64,000 nucleotides of DNA from Streptomyces roseolus (lineage in GTDB: Bacteria; Actinomycetota; Actinomycetes; Streptomycetales; Streptomycetaceae). This document shows positions 32,696 to 43,816 of this stretch, piece by piece (position 1 is the first letter of the stretch; every line of letters begins with the position of its first letter). Position numbers and translations under genes: made by a program. The stretch covers positions 27,611 to 91,610 of the forward strand of contig NZ_BMTV01000015.1 of assembly GCF_014649855.1 (NCBI RefSeq). Reading direction: 5' to 3'. The notes below the pieces were generated by a model. That model did no database searches. It was given only the letters and a program-made list of their open reading frames with translations, and was not told where the DNA came from.

Positions 32696-33763
32696 CTACT
32701 TCGCGTAGTCGCCGACCAGCTCCGCGCCGGAGTCCTTGTCGCCCCGCTCGGTGATCTCGCCGGCGACCCAGGCGTCGAGCCCGCGGTCGGCCAGCGTGGT
32801 GAGGGCGGCGTCGACCGACTCGGCGGGGACGACGGCCATCATGCCGACGCCCATGTTGAGGGTCTTCTCCAGCTCCAGGCGCTCGACCCGGCCTGCCGTG
32901 CCGACGAGGTCGAAGATCGCGTCCGGGGTCCAGGTGGAGCGGTCCACGGTGGCGTGCAGCCCGTCCGGGATCACCCGGGCGAGGTTGGCCGCGAGGCCGC
33001 CGCCCGTGATGTGGCTGAAGGCGTGCACCTCGGTGGTCCGGGTGAGCGCCAGGCAGTCCAGGGAGTAGATCCGGGTGGGCTCCAGGAGCTCCTCGCCCAG
33101 GGTGCGGCCCAGCTCCTCGACCCGCTGGTCCAGGCTCATGCCGGCGCGGTCGAAGACCACGTGGCGGACGAGCGAGTACCCGTTGGAGTGAAGACCGGAG
33201 GAGGCCATGGCGATGACCGCGTCCCCCGTACGGATGCGGTCGGCGCCGAGCAGGCGGTCGTGCTCGACGACACCGGTGCCCGCGCCCGCGACGTCGAAGT
33301 CGTCCGGGCCGAGGAGGCCCGGGTGCTCCGCCGTCTCGCCGCCGACCAGGGCGCAGCCGGCGAGGACGCAGCCCTCGGCGATGCCCTTGACGATGGCGGC
33401 GACCCGCTCCGGGTGGACCTTGCCCACGCAGATGTAGTCGGTCATGAAGAGCGGCTCGGCGCCGCAGACGACGATGTCGTCCATGACCATCGCGACCAGG
33501 TCGTGGCCGATGGTGTCGTACACGCCCATCTGGCGGGCGACGTCGACCTTCGTGCCGACGCCGTCGGTCGCGGAGGCGAGCAGCGGACGCTCGTAGCGCT
33601 TGAGGGCGGAGGCGTCGAAGAGGCCGGCGAAGCCGCCGAGGCCGCCGAGGACCTCGGGGCGCTGCGTCTTCTTCACCCACTCCTTCATGAGCTCGACGGC
33701 GCGGTCGCCCGCCTCGATGTCGACGCCCGCAGAGGCGTAGCTGGCACCAGTGGTCTCAGGCAT
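32696..33763 (-). CDS. purM: Phosphoribosylformylglycinamidine cyclo-ligase (AIR synthetase)
   Basis: The 355-residue protein has the PurM signatures: YASAGVDIEAGDRAVELM at the start, the LASATDGVGTKVDVA nucleotide region, MVMDDIVVCGAEPLF, and HSNGYSLVR followed later by HITGGGLAANL. It converts FGAM to AIR with ATP, step five of purine synthesis. It lies 45 bases downstream of purF on the same strand. The start at 33763 is the natural ATG of the family. Confidence 0.95.
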   Translation of the reverse strand: MPETTGASYASAGVDIEAGDRAVELMKEWVKKTQRPEVLGGLGGFAGLFDASALKRYERPLLASATDGVGTKVDVARQMGVYDTIGHDLVAMVMDDIVVCGAEPLFMTDYICVGKVHPERVAAIVKGIAEGCVLAGCALVGGETAEHPGLLGPDDFDVAGAGTGVVEHDRLLGADRIRTGDAVIAMASSGLHSNGYSLVRHVVFDRAGMSLDQRVEELGRTLGEELLEPTRIYSLDCLALTRTTEVHAFSHITGGGLAANLARVIPDGLHATVDRSTWTPDAIFDLVGTAGRVERLELEKTLNMGVGMMAVVPAESVDAALTTLADRGLDAWVAGEITERGDKDSGAELVGDYAK

Positions 33764-33808
33764 GCTGAAGAACTTTCGTGTCGTGTACTGCGGGTGTGCA
33801 GCGGGGTC

Positions 33809-35335
33809 TCACGGACGGCGCAGGGCGTCGGACGCCGCGGTGGCGGCGGGGCCGGCGGCCAGCTCCGTCTCCAGGAGCTGCTTGCCGAGCAGCTCGGGGT
33901 CGGGCAGCTCCATCGGGTACTCGCCGTCGAAGCAGGCCCGGCAGAGGTTCGGCTTGGCGATGGTGGTCGCCTCGACCATCCCCTCCAGGGAGATGTACGA
34001 GAGCGAGTCCGCGCCGAGCGACTTGCCGATCTCCTCGACGGACATGCCGTTGGCGATCAGCTCCGCGCGGGTGGCGAAGTCGATGCCGAAGAAGCAGGGC
34101 CACTTGACCGGCGGCGAGGAGATACGGATGTGGACCTCGGCCGCGCCGGCCTCGCGCAGCATCCGGACCAGGGCGCGCTGGGTGTTGCCGCGGACGATGG
34201 AGTCGTCCACGACCACGAGCTTCTTCCCCTTGATGACTTCCTTGAGGGGGTTGAGCTTGAGGCGGATGCCGAGCTGGCGGATGGTCTGCGAGGGCTGGAT
34301 GAAGGTGCGCCCGACGTAGGCGTTCTTGACCAGGCCGGCGCCGAAGGGGATGCCGGAGGCCTCCGCGTAGCCGATGGCGGCGGGGGTGCCGGACTCGGGC
34401 GTCGCTATGACCAGGTCGGCCTCGACGGGGGCCTCCGCGGCGAGGCGGCGGCCCATCTCGACACGGGAGAGGTACACGTTCCGGCCGGCGATGTCCGTGT
34501 CGGGACGGGCCAGGTACACGTACTCGAAGACACAGCCCTTCGGCTTCGCTTCTGCGAAGCGGGAGGTGCGGATGCCGTTCTCGTCGATCGCGATCATCTC
34601 GCCCGGCTCGACCTCGCGGACGAAGCTGGCGCCGCAGATGTCGAGGGCGGCGGACTCCGAGGCGACGACCCAGCCGCGCTCCAGGCGGCCGAGGACCAGC
34701 GGGCGGATGCCCTGCGGGTCGCGGGCCGCGTAGAGCGTGTGCTCGTCCATGAAGACGAGGGAGAAGGCGCCCCGGACGTCGGGGAGGACCTTCGCGGCGG
34801 CCTGCTCGATGGTGAGCGGCTTGCCGTCCTCGTCGACCTGGGCGGCGAGGAGCGCCGTCAGCAGGTCGGTGTCGTTGGTGGCGGCGACCTGGGTGGCGCG
34901 GCCGTCCTTCTTGGGAAGGTCGGCGACCATCTCGGCCAGCTGCGCCGTGTTCACCAGGTTGCCGTTGTGGCCGAGCGCCAGCGAACCGTGGGCGGTGGCC
35001 CGGAAGGTCGGCTGGGCGTTCTCCCACACGGAGGCCCCGGTGGTCGAGTAGCGGGCGTGACCGACCGCGATGTGACCCTGGAGGGAACCGAGAGAGGTCT
35101 CGTCGAAGACCTGGGACACGAGGCCCATGTCCTTGAAGACGAGGATCTGGGAGCCGTTGCTGACCGCGATTCCCGCGGATTCCTGGCCCCGATGCTGGAG
35201 GGCGTAGAGCCCGAAGTACGTGAGCTTTGCGACCTCTTCACCCGGAGCCCAGACACCGAAGACGCCACACGCGTCCTGGGGGCCTTTCTCGCCGGGGAGC
35301 AGGTCGTGATTGAGTCGACCGTCACCACGTGGCAC
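33809..35335 (-). CDS. purF: Amidophosphoribosyltransferase
   Basis: The GTG at 35333-35335 is chosen because the protein then begins PRGDGRLNHDLLPGEKGPQD, as in other Streptomyces PurF, and the catalytic Cys follows in DACGVFGVW. It has 508 residues. The glutamine amidotransferase domain (QHRGQESAGIA, GHARYSTTG, NGNLVN) is followed by the PRTase domain with the PRPP loop VVVDDSIVRGNTQ. Cysteines near the C-terminus (LCRACFDGEYP) fit an iron-sulfur type PurF. It commits PRPP to purine synthesis. The ribosome site before the GTG is weak. Confidence 0.95.
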   Translation of the reverse strand: MPRGDGRLNHDLLPGEKGPQDACGVFGVWAPGEEVAKLTYFGLYALQHRGQESAGIAVSNGSQILVFKDMGLVSQVFDETSLGSLQGHIAVGHARYSTTGASVWENAQPTFRATAHGSLALGHNGNLVNTAQLAEMVADLPKKDGRATQVAATNDTDLLTALLAAQVDEDGKPLTIEQAAAKVLPDVRGAFSLVFMDEHTLYAARDPQGIRPLVLGRLERGWVVASESAALDICGASFVREVEPGEMIAIDENGIRTSRFAEAKPKGCVFEYVYLARPDTDIAGRNVYLSRVEMGRRLAAEAPVEADLVIATPESGTPAAIGYAEASGIPFGAGLVKNAYVGRTFIQPSQTIRQLGIRLKLNPLKEVIKGKKLVVVDDSIVRGNTQRALVRMLREAGAAEVHIRISSPPVKWPCFFGIDFATRAELIANGMSVEEIGKSLGADSLSYISLEGMVEATTIAKPNLCRACFDGEYPMELPDPELLGKQLLETELAAGPAATAASDALRRP

Positions 35336-35862
35336 GTCTTCGAGTCTAGGGGACCTCGACCACTGGTCCGAATTGGGGAACGGAGCGTAGGCGTCGCTCG
35401 TACGATCACACGAGAAGATCGTCGCGAAGTTGGAGAGGCCTACAAGGCAGGCGCCGGAAGGGCTCCGGGGTTCCGGGTCCCGCCCGGGCCCCTGCCCGCA
35501 CCCCCTCCGGAAGGGCGCCTCGGTGTGACGCAGAACGCAGTCCCCGGGGGTTTCACCGGCGTTTCGATCACGCGAACTACGCGCGTCAACCCGCCCCTTC
35601 CCCGTTGACGCTCCCCGGTCGCCTCGGCGAGGCTCCTGCCCCATGCAGCCCCGCGGCGACCGACCGGTCACCCTCGTCCGGCGCCGACACGTGGACCTCG
35701 TCCGTGTCACGAGCGCCGGCTGTCGCCGCGCCTGAACGAACGGCCCCGTCCGCTCGTCCCGCTCGCCCCGTCCGCTGCCCCGTCCCCCCGTGCCTCCGTC
35801 CGCGGTGCCGTCCCCCACCGCCGGGCTCCGAGGCGTATCCGTACGTCCCCTGGAGATCCGCC
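35336..35862. promoter_or_regulatory. Divergent purF / sulfatase upstream region
   Basis: About 530 bases separate the two divergent genes. No coding frame with a ribosome site or family match is seen. On the purF side CCTAGACT lies about 10 bases before the start and could be a -10, allowing a very short leader. No PurR-like or riboswitch structure is recognised. Confidence 0.4.
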
Positions 35863-37260
35863 ATGTCCACGCCCTTGTCCCGCCGGGCCTTCGGGGGTGC
35901 CGCCGCCGGTGCCGCCGCGGCGGCCGCCCTCGGAACCGGCCCCGCCGAAGCCGCCCCCGCCGCGCCCCCGGCGGAACGTCCCTTCCGGGCCGCCCGACCG
36001 CGGCGCCGCTCCCGGCGGCCGAACGTCCTCTTCATCCTGGGCGACGACCTCGGCTGGGCCGACCTCTCCTCGTACGGCTCCCCGCACATCCACACCCCGC
36101 ACCTCGACCGCCTCGCCCGCGGCGGCGTCCGCTTCACCGACGCCTACTCCGGCTCCGCGACCTGCTCCCCCACCCGCTTCAGCCTCTACACGGGCCGCTA
36201 CCCGGGGCGTACGAAGGGCGGGCTCGCCGAGCCGATCGCCGACAAGTCCGCCGGCCTGGACCCCACCCACCCCACGCTCGCCTCGCTGCTCCGCGACTCC
36301 GGCTACGCCACCGCCCTCATCGGCAAGTGGCACTGCGGCCACCTCCCGGACCACTCCCCCACCCGGTCCGGCTGGGACGAGTTCTTCGGCAACTTCGGCG
36401 GCGCCCTGGAGTACTACTCCAAGCTCGGCCTCGGCGGCGAGTACGACCTCTACGAGGGCGACGCCGAGTGCAAGGACCTCCGCTACTACACCCGGATCCT
36501 CACCGAGCGGGCGAGCGAGTACGTGAGCCGCGACCACGGGAAGCCCTGGCTGCTCAACCTCAACTTCACCACCCCGCACTGGCCGTGGATCGCCGACGGC
36601 GACAAGGAGGCGAGCGCCGAGATCGTCCGCCGCATCGAGGCCGGCGACCGCTCCGCGCTCTGGCACCAGGACGGCGGCTCGGTCGAGAAGTACAAGGAGA
36701 TGGTCGAGGACCTCGACCGCTCCGTCGGCCGGGTCCTCGCCGCGCTCAGGCGGTCCGGCCAGGAGAAGGACACCCTCGTCCTCTTCGCCAGCGACAACGG
36801 CGGCGAGCGCTTCTCCTGCAACTGGCCGCTCGCCGGCAACAAGGGCTCCCTCCAGGAGGGCGGCATCCGCGTCCCCACGATCCTGCGCTGGCCCGCCGGG
36901 ATCGACGGCGGCCAGGTCAGCGACCTGCCGGTCTTCACCCCCGACTGGACGGCGACCCTGCTCGAACTCGCCGGCGCCCGCCCCCACCCCGCGTACCCGC
37001 TCGACGGCACCAGCCTCGCCGGGCACCTGCTGCGCGGCGAGGACGTGCCGGAGCGCGACCTGTTCTGGCGGGTCAGGGGCGAGCGGGCGCTGCGCCGCGG
37101 CGACTGGAAGTACTACCGCGGAAAGTCTGGCCGCGACCAGCTCTTCCACCTCGCCGAGGACACCCGGGAGCAGGCCGACCGGGCGCCCTTCGAGCAGTCC
37201 CGGCTCGCCGGGCTGCGGGCCGCCTGGGAGCGGATCGACGCGGGGCTGCTGCGCTACTGA
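35863..37260 (+). CDS. Exported sulfatase (Tat signal)
   Basis: ATG at 35863 with TGGAGA upstream gives 465 residues. The N-terminus has a twin-arginine signal (PLSRRAFGGAAAG, ending AEAAPAA). The alkaline phosphatase-like sulfatase core includes the metal-binding ILGDDLGWADLSSYGSP, the sulfatase signature CSPTRFSLYTGRYPG with the Cys (near residue 101) converted to formylglycine, GKWHCG and the SDNGGE motif. It probably cleaves organic sulfate esters outside the cell. Its stop overlaps the convergent META gene by seven bases. Confidence 0.92.
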   Translation: MSTPLSRRAFGGAAAGAAAAAALGTGPAEAAPAAPPAERPFRAARPRRRSRRPNVLFILGDDLGWADLSSYGSPHIHTPHLDRLARGGVRFTDAYSGSATCSPTRFSLYTGRYPGRTKGGLAEPIADKSAGLDPTHPTLASLLRDSGYATALIGKWHCGHLPDHSPTRSGWDEFFGNFGGALEYYSKLGLGGEYDLYEGDAECKDLRYYTRILTERASEYVSRDHGKPWLLNLNFTTPHWPWIADGDKEASAEIVRRIEAGDRSALWHQDGGSVEKYKEMVEDLDRSVGRVLAALRRSGQEKDTLVLFASDNGGERFSCNWPLAGNKGSLQEGGIRVPTILRWPAGIDGGQVSDLPVFTPDWTATLLELAGARPHPAYPLDGTSLAGHLLRGEDVPERDLFWRVRGERALRRGDWKYYRGKSGRDQLFHLAEDTREQADRAPFEQSRLAGLRAAWERIDAGLLRY

Positions 37261-38066
37261 GCGGCCTCCGCCCGTGCGCTCAGGCCCTCGCCGGCGCCGT
37301 CGACGAGGGTCAGGGTGCGGTGGTCGAGCCGGTAGGAGAGGGGGCCGTCGAGGAGCTCGTACAGCCGGGTCTCCAGTCGCATCTGGGCGCTGCCGCACAT
37401 CATGCGGGTGGTGGCCGCGGGGCCCTCGACGGTGAGCGTGCGGGCCTTCTCGTCGATCCGGGCGGTGGCGGAGAAGTCGTTGCAGCCGAGATTGCCGGAG
37501 ACGCCGCCGTCCACGCCGATCACCAGCCGGACCTTGGCGGCCGCGTCGGCGGGGACGGAGGCCGCGGTGTCGCCGGAGACCAGGCCGTCGACCTTCCACG
37601 TGGTGCCGCGGAGCGGGGCGGACGCCTCCGCGGCCAGCTCGACCTTCCGGGTCCCGTCCGCGGAGGCGAGGGTCAGCGCGCCGTCCTTCAGGGTGCCCTC
37701 CAGGGGGCCGGTGAAGGCGGCGAGGAAGGCGGTCTCGAAGCGCTGCCGGTCCTCCGGGCAGCCCCGCTCCGTGACCTCTTCCCGGGAGACGGTGACGGTC
37801 GCGCCGGACACGGCGACGCCCGCCCCGAAGTGGTTGCAGCCGGTGCTGCCCCGGGCGCGGCCCGCGTCGGTGAAGTCGACCCGGGCGCCGTCCGGGGCCG
37901 TCGAGCGGACCCCGTCGGCGGTGACCGCGCCCACCGTCCAGTGGGTTCCGGTCAGCGGCAGGTCGGGGTCGTCCGCCCCGCCGGGCCCGTCTCCGCCCTG
38001 TCCACAGGCGGTGAGCGCGGCGAGCAGGGCGGCGGTGACGACGAGGGTGCTGCGCGGCTTCGGCAT
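37254..38066 (-). CDS. Lipoprotein with two META domains
   Basis: The 270-residue protein has a signal peptide and lipobox LTAC near residue 21, followed by two META/HslJ-like domains. Each has the pattern L.GT.W followed by GCN.F (GTHWTVGAV with STGCNHF, and GTTWKVDGL with NLGCNDFS). The last Cys-containing element is RMMCGSAQMRLE. META proteins in other bacteria relate to heat or novobiocin tolerance; the role here is unknown. It converges with the sulfatase gene. Confidence 0.87.
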   Translation of the reverse strand: MPKPRSTLVVTAALLAALTACGQGGDGPGGADDPDLPLTGTHWTVGAVTADGVRSTAPDGARVDFTDAGRARGSTGCNHFGAGVAVSGATVTVSREEVTERGCPEDRQRFETAFLAAFTGPLEGTLKDGALTLASADGTRKVELAAEASAPLRGTTWKVDGLVSGDTAASVPADAAAKVRLVIGVDGGVSGNLGCNDFSATARIDEKARTLTVEGPAATTRMMCGSAQMRLETRLYELLDGPLSYRLDHRTLTLVDGAGEGLSARAEAAQ

Positions 38067-38105
38067 GCCGGTGGGACGCGGCCGGGCCCCGGCGGGTTCC
38101 CGCGC

Positions 38106-38894
38106 TCAGCCCATCAGGGGGAGCAGTCCCGTCAGATCGGCCCGCTCGCCGCTGGCGGCGATCCGCGCCGCGTCCCGTTCGGCCGCCCATTCCGTACGTC
38201 CCGTGGCCAGCCGGATCCAGGTCAGCGGGTCCGTCTCGACGACGTTCGGCGGGGTGCCCCGGGTGTGCCGGGGGCCCTCCACGCACTGCACCACCGCGTA
38301 CGGCGGGATCCGCACCTCGACCGAGCCGCCGGGGGCCTTCGTCGCGAGGGTGTCGGCGAGGAGCCGGGTGCAGGCGGCGAGCGCCTGCCGGTCGTACGGG
38401 ATCTCCACCCCGGTCGCGGCGGCCAGGTCGTCGGTGTGGACGACCAGTTCGACGGTGCGGGTGACGAGGAAGTCGGCGAGGGTCATCGCGCCGAGGCGGG
38501 TCGAGACGAGCCGCCCGTCGGGCGCCCCGGCCAGCGCCTTCCCGAAGGCCTCCGCCACGCGCGCGTACAACCCGGGCAGGTCGGCGGTGTCCAGGGCCCG
38601 GACGTCCTCGTCGATCCGCGCGGCGGCGGTGGCGGTGGCCGGCGGCCAGTCCAGGAGGACGAGTTCGCGGCGGGCGGGCTCCGGGCCTTCGAGGCCGCGG
38701 GCTACCGAGCCGAGCACCATCGTCAGGTGCCCGGCCAGGTCCCGTACCATCCACTCCCCCAGCCGCGTCGGCCGGTCGAGCGCCTCCGGCGGCAGGGCGA
38801 GCACCGCGTCCCGCACGTGCCCGAACTGGGCGGCGACGGCGGCGCGGATCTTGGCGGGGTCGTAGCTGCGGGTGCGTTTCCTGGCGGGTGGCAT
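38106..38894 (-). CDS. Maleylpyruvate isomerase-family mycothiol-dependent enzyme
   Basis: The 262-residue protein has the N-terminal DinB-like four-helix metal-binding domain of the MDMPI family: WMVRDLAGHLTMVLGS and RTVELVVHTDDLA supply the His, Glu and His ligands. A C-terminal SCP2-like region follows. Members use mycothiol, the actinobacterial thiol, for isomerisation or conjugation. The substrate is not evident. It is divergent from the NTF2-like gene. Confidence 0.85.
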   Translation of the reverse strand: MPPARKRTRSYDPAKIRAAVAAQFGHVRDAVLALPPEALDRPTRLGEWMVRDLAGHLTMVLGSVARGLEGPEPARRELVLLDWPPATATAAARIDEDVRALDTADLPGLYARVAEAFGKALAGAPDGRLVSTRLGAMTLADFLVTRTVELVVHTDDLAAATGVEIPYDRQALAACTRLLADTLATKAPGGSVEVRIPPYAVVQCVEGPRHTRGTPPNVVETDPLTWIRLATGRTEWAAERDAARIAASGERADLTGLLPLMG

Positions 38895-38958
38895 GGCCCG
38901 AGGCTAACGCCGAGACTGGAGGAGAGGGGGGAAACGCCCAGGAAAGGCAGTGGGGGCC

Positions 38959-39366
38959 ATGACCCACCACGAGCACCCCGACGCGGCTGTCGTGCGCCGG
39001 GGGTACGAAGCGTTCGACGCGGGCGACACGGAGACGCTCGCCTCCCTCATGACCGGCGACTGCACGCACCACTCGCCCGGCGAGAGCCGGATGTCCGGGC
39101 ACTTCAAGGGCCGGGACAACGTCCTGGCCCACTACCGGATGCTCGCCGAACTGACCGGCGGCACCTTCCGGGTGGAGCTGAAGGGCGTCTACCCGGACGG
39201 CCGGGGCCACGTGATGTCCGTCCACCGGTGGCACGGCGACCGGAACGACCGGGGCATCGAGATGGACGGCGGCCTCTTCTTCACCCTCGTCGGCGGAAAG
39301 ATCACCGACATCGACGAGTGCGTGGCGGACATCCCCGAGTCGGACGCCTTCTGGGGCACCGACTGA
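38959..39366 (+). CDS. SnoaL/NTF2-like small protein
   Basis: From ATG 38959 the product has 135 residues (GTG at 38950 is also possible, as AGGAAAGG lies close to it). It shows the SnoaL-like cone fold pattern: VVRRGYEAFDAGDTETLASLM, then FKGRDNVLAHY, the beta-strand core and the end ITDIDECVADIPESDAFWG. Such proteins bind small hydrophobic ligands or act as isomerases and cyclases; the role here is not clear. Confidence 0.82.
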   Translation: MTHHEHPDAAVVRRGYEAFDAGDTETLASLMTGDCTHHSPGESRMSGHFKGRDNVLAHYRMLAELTGGTFRVELKGVYPDGRGHVMSVHRWHGDRNDRGIEMDGGLFFTLVGGKITDIDECVADIPESDAFWGTD

Positions 39367-39415
39367 CGGACGGGACGACCGCCGTACCGGCCCGCGCGCC
39401 GCACGCCGGGGTACG

Positions 39416-39450
39416 CGGAAACCCCCGCCCGAGCGGAGCGGGGGTTTCCG
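39416..39450. terminator. Terminator after purL (and the NTF2-like gene)
   Basis: A 13-bp stem (39416-39428 with 39438-39450) lies between the convergent NTF2-like and purL stops and can serve both. Confidence 0.75.
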
Positions 39451-39461
39451 GGGGAACCGAC

Positions 39462-41710
<2,249 letters not shown>

Positions 41711-41711
<1 letters not shown>

Positions 41712-42391
41712 CAGGCGTTGACCAGCTTCTTGAGGATCGAGGTGAAGAAACCGAGACCGTCCGTCTTGCCGGTGCCGATCAGCGGTTCGACGGCGTGCTC
41801 GGGGTGCGGCATGAGGCCGACCACGTTGCCCGCGGCGTTGGTGACGCCCGCGATGTCGCGGAGCGAGCCGTTGGGGTTCATGTCCAGGTAGCGGAAGGCC
41901 ACCCGCCCCTCGGCCTCCAGCTCGTCGAGCGTGCGCTCGTCGGCGACGTAGCGGCCGTCCATGTTCTTGAGCGGGACCTCGATCTCCTGGCCCTGGACGT
42001 AGTCCGAGGTCCAGGCGGTCTCCGCGTTCTCCACCCGCAGCTTCTGGTCGCGGCAGATGAAGTGGAGGTGGTTGTTGCGCAGCATCGCGCCCGGCAGCAG
42101 GTGGGCCTCGGTGAGGATCTGGAAGCCGTTGCAGATGCCGAGGACGGGCATGCCCGCCCTGGCCTGCTCGATGATGGTCTCCATCACCGGCGAGAAGCGG
42201 GAGATGGCGCCGGCCCGCAGGTAGTCGCCGTAGGAGAAGCCGCCGGCGAGGACGACCGCGTCGACCTGCTTGAGGTCCTTGTCGCGGTGCCACAGCGAGA
42301 CCGGCTCGGCGCCCGCGAGGCGGGCGGCGCGCAGCGCGTCCTGGTCGTCGAGCGTGCCGGGGAAGGTGACGACGCCGATGCGAGCGGTCAC
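41711..42391 (-). CDS. purQ: Phosphoribosylformylglycinamidine synthase subunit PurQ
   Basis: The 226-residue class I glutamine amidotransferase has the catalytic Cys in PVLGICNGFQILTEAHLLPG, the early GGFSYGDYLRAGA, and the His/Glu pair in LMPHPEHAVEP. It delivers ammonia from glutamine to PurL. It overlaps purS by 4 bases and purL by one. Confidence 0.96.
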
Positions 42392-42639
42392 GACTCGACC
42401 TTCACGACGAAGTCTTCGATCACGGTGTTGGCGAGGAAGGTTTCGGCCATCTCATGGATGCGGGCGAGGGCGGCGTCGTCGACCGGTCCCTCCACCTCCA
42501 GCTCGAAGCGCTTCCCCTGACGGACGTCGGCGATTCCGGCGAACCCGAGGCGGGGCAGTGCACGCTGCACCGCCTGTCCCTGCGGGTCGAGGATCTCCGG
42601 CTTGAGCATGACGTCGACTACGACGCGTGCCACTGGCAC
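42388..42639 (-). CDS. purS: Phosphoribosylformylglycinamidine synthase subunit PurS
   Basis: The 83-residue protein matches PurS: ARVVVDVMLKPEILDPQGQA at the start, VRQGKRFELEVEG in the middle and AETFLANTVIEDFVVKV at the end. PurS bridges PurL and PurQ in the FGAM synthase complex. It is the first gene of the purSQL operon. Confidence 0.95.
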   Translation of the reverse strand: MPVARVVVDVMLKPEILDPQGQAVQRALPRLGFAGIADVRQGKRFELEVEGPVDDAALARIHEMAETFLANTVIEDFVVKVES

Positions 42640-42999
42640 TCCCGGTGGTGTGTTGCGTGGGCGGTTCCCTCAGCGTACCTGCCTCCAAATTCTACGCGGG
42701 TAGAGATCTGAAGGATCCTACAAATGCCCAGGCCGGAAGGGGCCACCGCGACTGATCCACTCCAAACGCCCGCCACACCCCTCCGCACATGAAATGCGCG
42801 TGAAATATCGCGCCGCGCATTGCCCGGGACACGCTGAGACAATTGACAGGGCTTCACAATGCGACGCCCGTCGCTGTACAAAGGAATCCAGAGGAAAACA
42901 GCATTGTCCCTGGGCAGCCGGCGGCCTGGTGTCACCGCACGTCAGAGGCGCACCCAAAGCCCTTGACAGGTGGCGGGCCACAGGAAAGGACCGATATCC
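42640..42999. promoter_or_regulatory. Divergent purS / lsrL upstream region
   Basis: A 360-base gap with lower GC than its surroundings, especially 42690-42910. Two TTGACA hexamers lie on the plus strand (42843-42848 and 42963-42968) but neither has a convincing -10 at the right distance. No gene is seen. Confidence 0.4.
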
Positions 43000-43341
43000 G
43001 TGGCGCAGCGAGTAGTGGTCACCCTCTCCGACGACATCGACGGCGGAGAAGCGGCGGAAACGGTCGCGTTCGGTCTCGACGGGAAGATGTACGAGATCGA
43101 CCTGAATGCTGCCAATGCAAAGAAACTCCGCAAGGCACTCGCGCCCTACCTCGCGGCCGGGCGGAAGCAGACGGGCAAGGCGGCCGGCGGTGTGACCGGA
43201 ACCACCACCGCCTACAAGCACACCGCCCTCGCCCCCGACCCGGCGGCGGTCCGGGCCTGGGCCCAGTCCAACAAGTTGGACGTGCCGGCCCGGGGCCGCA
43301 TCCCCAAGCGGGTGTACGAGGCCTTCCGCGAGGCGAGCTGA
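43000..43341 (+). CDS. lsrL: Lsr2-family nucleoid-associated protein (LsrL)
   Basis: GTG at 43000 has AGGAAAGGA upstream and gives 113 residues. The N-terminal oligomerisation domain (AQRVVVTLSDDIDGGEAAE, with the YEIDLNAANAKKLRKAL part) and the C-terminal AT-hook-like DNA-binding domain (RAWAQSNKL, then ARGRIPKRVYEAF) are those of Lsr2. Lsr2 silences AT-rich and horizontally acquired DNA in actinomycetes. Beside purSQL this is the position of lsrL, the second Lsr2 paralogue of Streptomyces, as I recall it; the main lsr2 is elsewhere. Confidence 0.88.
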   Translation: MAQRVVVTLSDDIDGGEAAETVAFGLDGKMYEIDLNAANAKKLRKALAPYLAAGRKQTGKAAGGVTGTTTAYKHTALAPDPAAVRAWAQSNKLDVPARGRIPKRVYEAFREAS

Positions 43342-43453
43342 CACACGCCCCCAGGGGGCCGGCGGAACGGATTTGCGTTCCACCCCCCTTGATCGGCTAG
43401 AGTCTGGATCACGCCGAGGGGCGAGGCCGAAAAAGCCAAGTCCCACGCAGCGT

Positions 43454-43525
43454 GCGGGTGTAGTTCAGTAGTAGAACATCCCCCTTCCAGGGGGAAGGCG
43501 CAGTGTGCGATCCCTGTCACCCGCT
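43454..43525 (+). tRNA. tRNA-Gly(TCC) with atypical D and T loops
   Basis: The acceptor GCGGGTG pairs with CACCCGC. The anticodon stem TCCCC/GGGGA encloses CTTCCAG, anticodon TCC. The D loop reads AGTAGTA, so G18 is A. The T loop is TGCGATC, so position 55 is G rather than T. The T stem CAGTG/CCTGT pairs poorly. These changes remove the normal 18-55 contact. It is probably expressed, but it may not be an ordinary translation tRNA. Confidence 0.85.
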
Positions 43526-43606
43526 CTGCATCACGGTTACCGACCACTCCGGTGGATCAGGTAGAGTGGTGCTCGCACCGCCCGGTGAGAGCCGGTCGGG
43601 AGCAAT

Positions 43607-43679
43607 GCGGACGTGGCTCAGTTGGTAGAGCATCACCTTGCCAAGGTGAGGGTCGCGAGTTCGAATCTCGTCGTCCGCT
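43607..43679 (+). tRNA. tRNA-Gly(GCC), copy 1
   Basis: The acceptor GCGGACG pairs with CGTCCGC. The anticodon loop is TTGCCAA with GCC, and the D and T loops are standard. Followed by a terminator at 43686-43717. Confidence 0.95.
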
Positions 43680-43685
43680 CAGGGT

Positions 43686-43717
43686 GAAGGACCCGGTTCT
43701 CAGGAACCGGGTCCTTC
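43686..43717 (+). terminator. Terminator of the tRNA-Gly pair
   Basis: A 14-bp perfect stem with a TCAG loop is followed by TGCTTTTCC. Confidence 0.85.
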
Positions 43718-43746
43718 TGCTTTTCCGGAGACGTCGCACCCCCCCA

Positions 43747-43758
43747 TGACATTTGTCA
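43747..43758. promoter_or_regulatory. Inverted repeat upstream of the ABC/two-component operon
   Basis: TGACA-TT-TGTCA is a perfect palindrome about 60 bases before the ABC ATPase start; a further TGATGACA lies at 43767-43774. Response regulators encoded in such operons often bind sites like this, so it is a candidate target of the LuxR-type regulator (inference). Confidence 0.45.
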
Positions 43759-43816
43759 GTACGGGTGATGACACCGCGCACTGCCCCCCGCCCCGGCCGG
43801 GCGGCAGGCTGGAGGC

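Noticed and set aside
35586..36138. Minus-strand frame in the purF-sulfatase gap
   Set aside because: The product is Arg-rich, overlaps the sulfatase start and lacks a ribosome site or family match.
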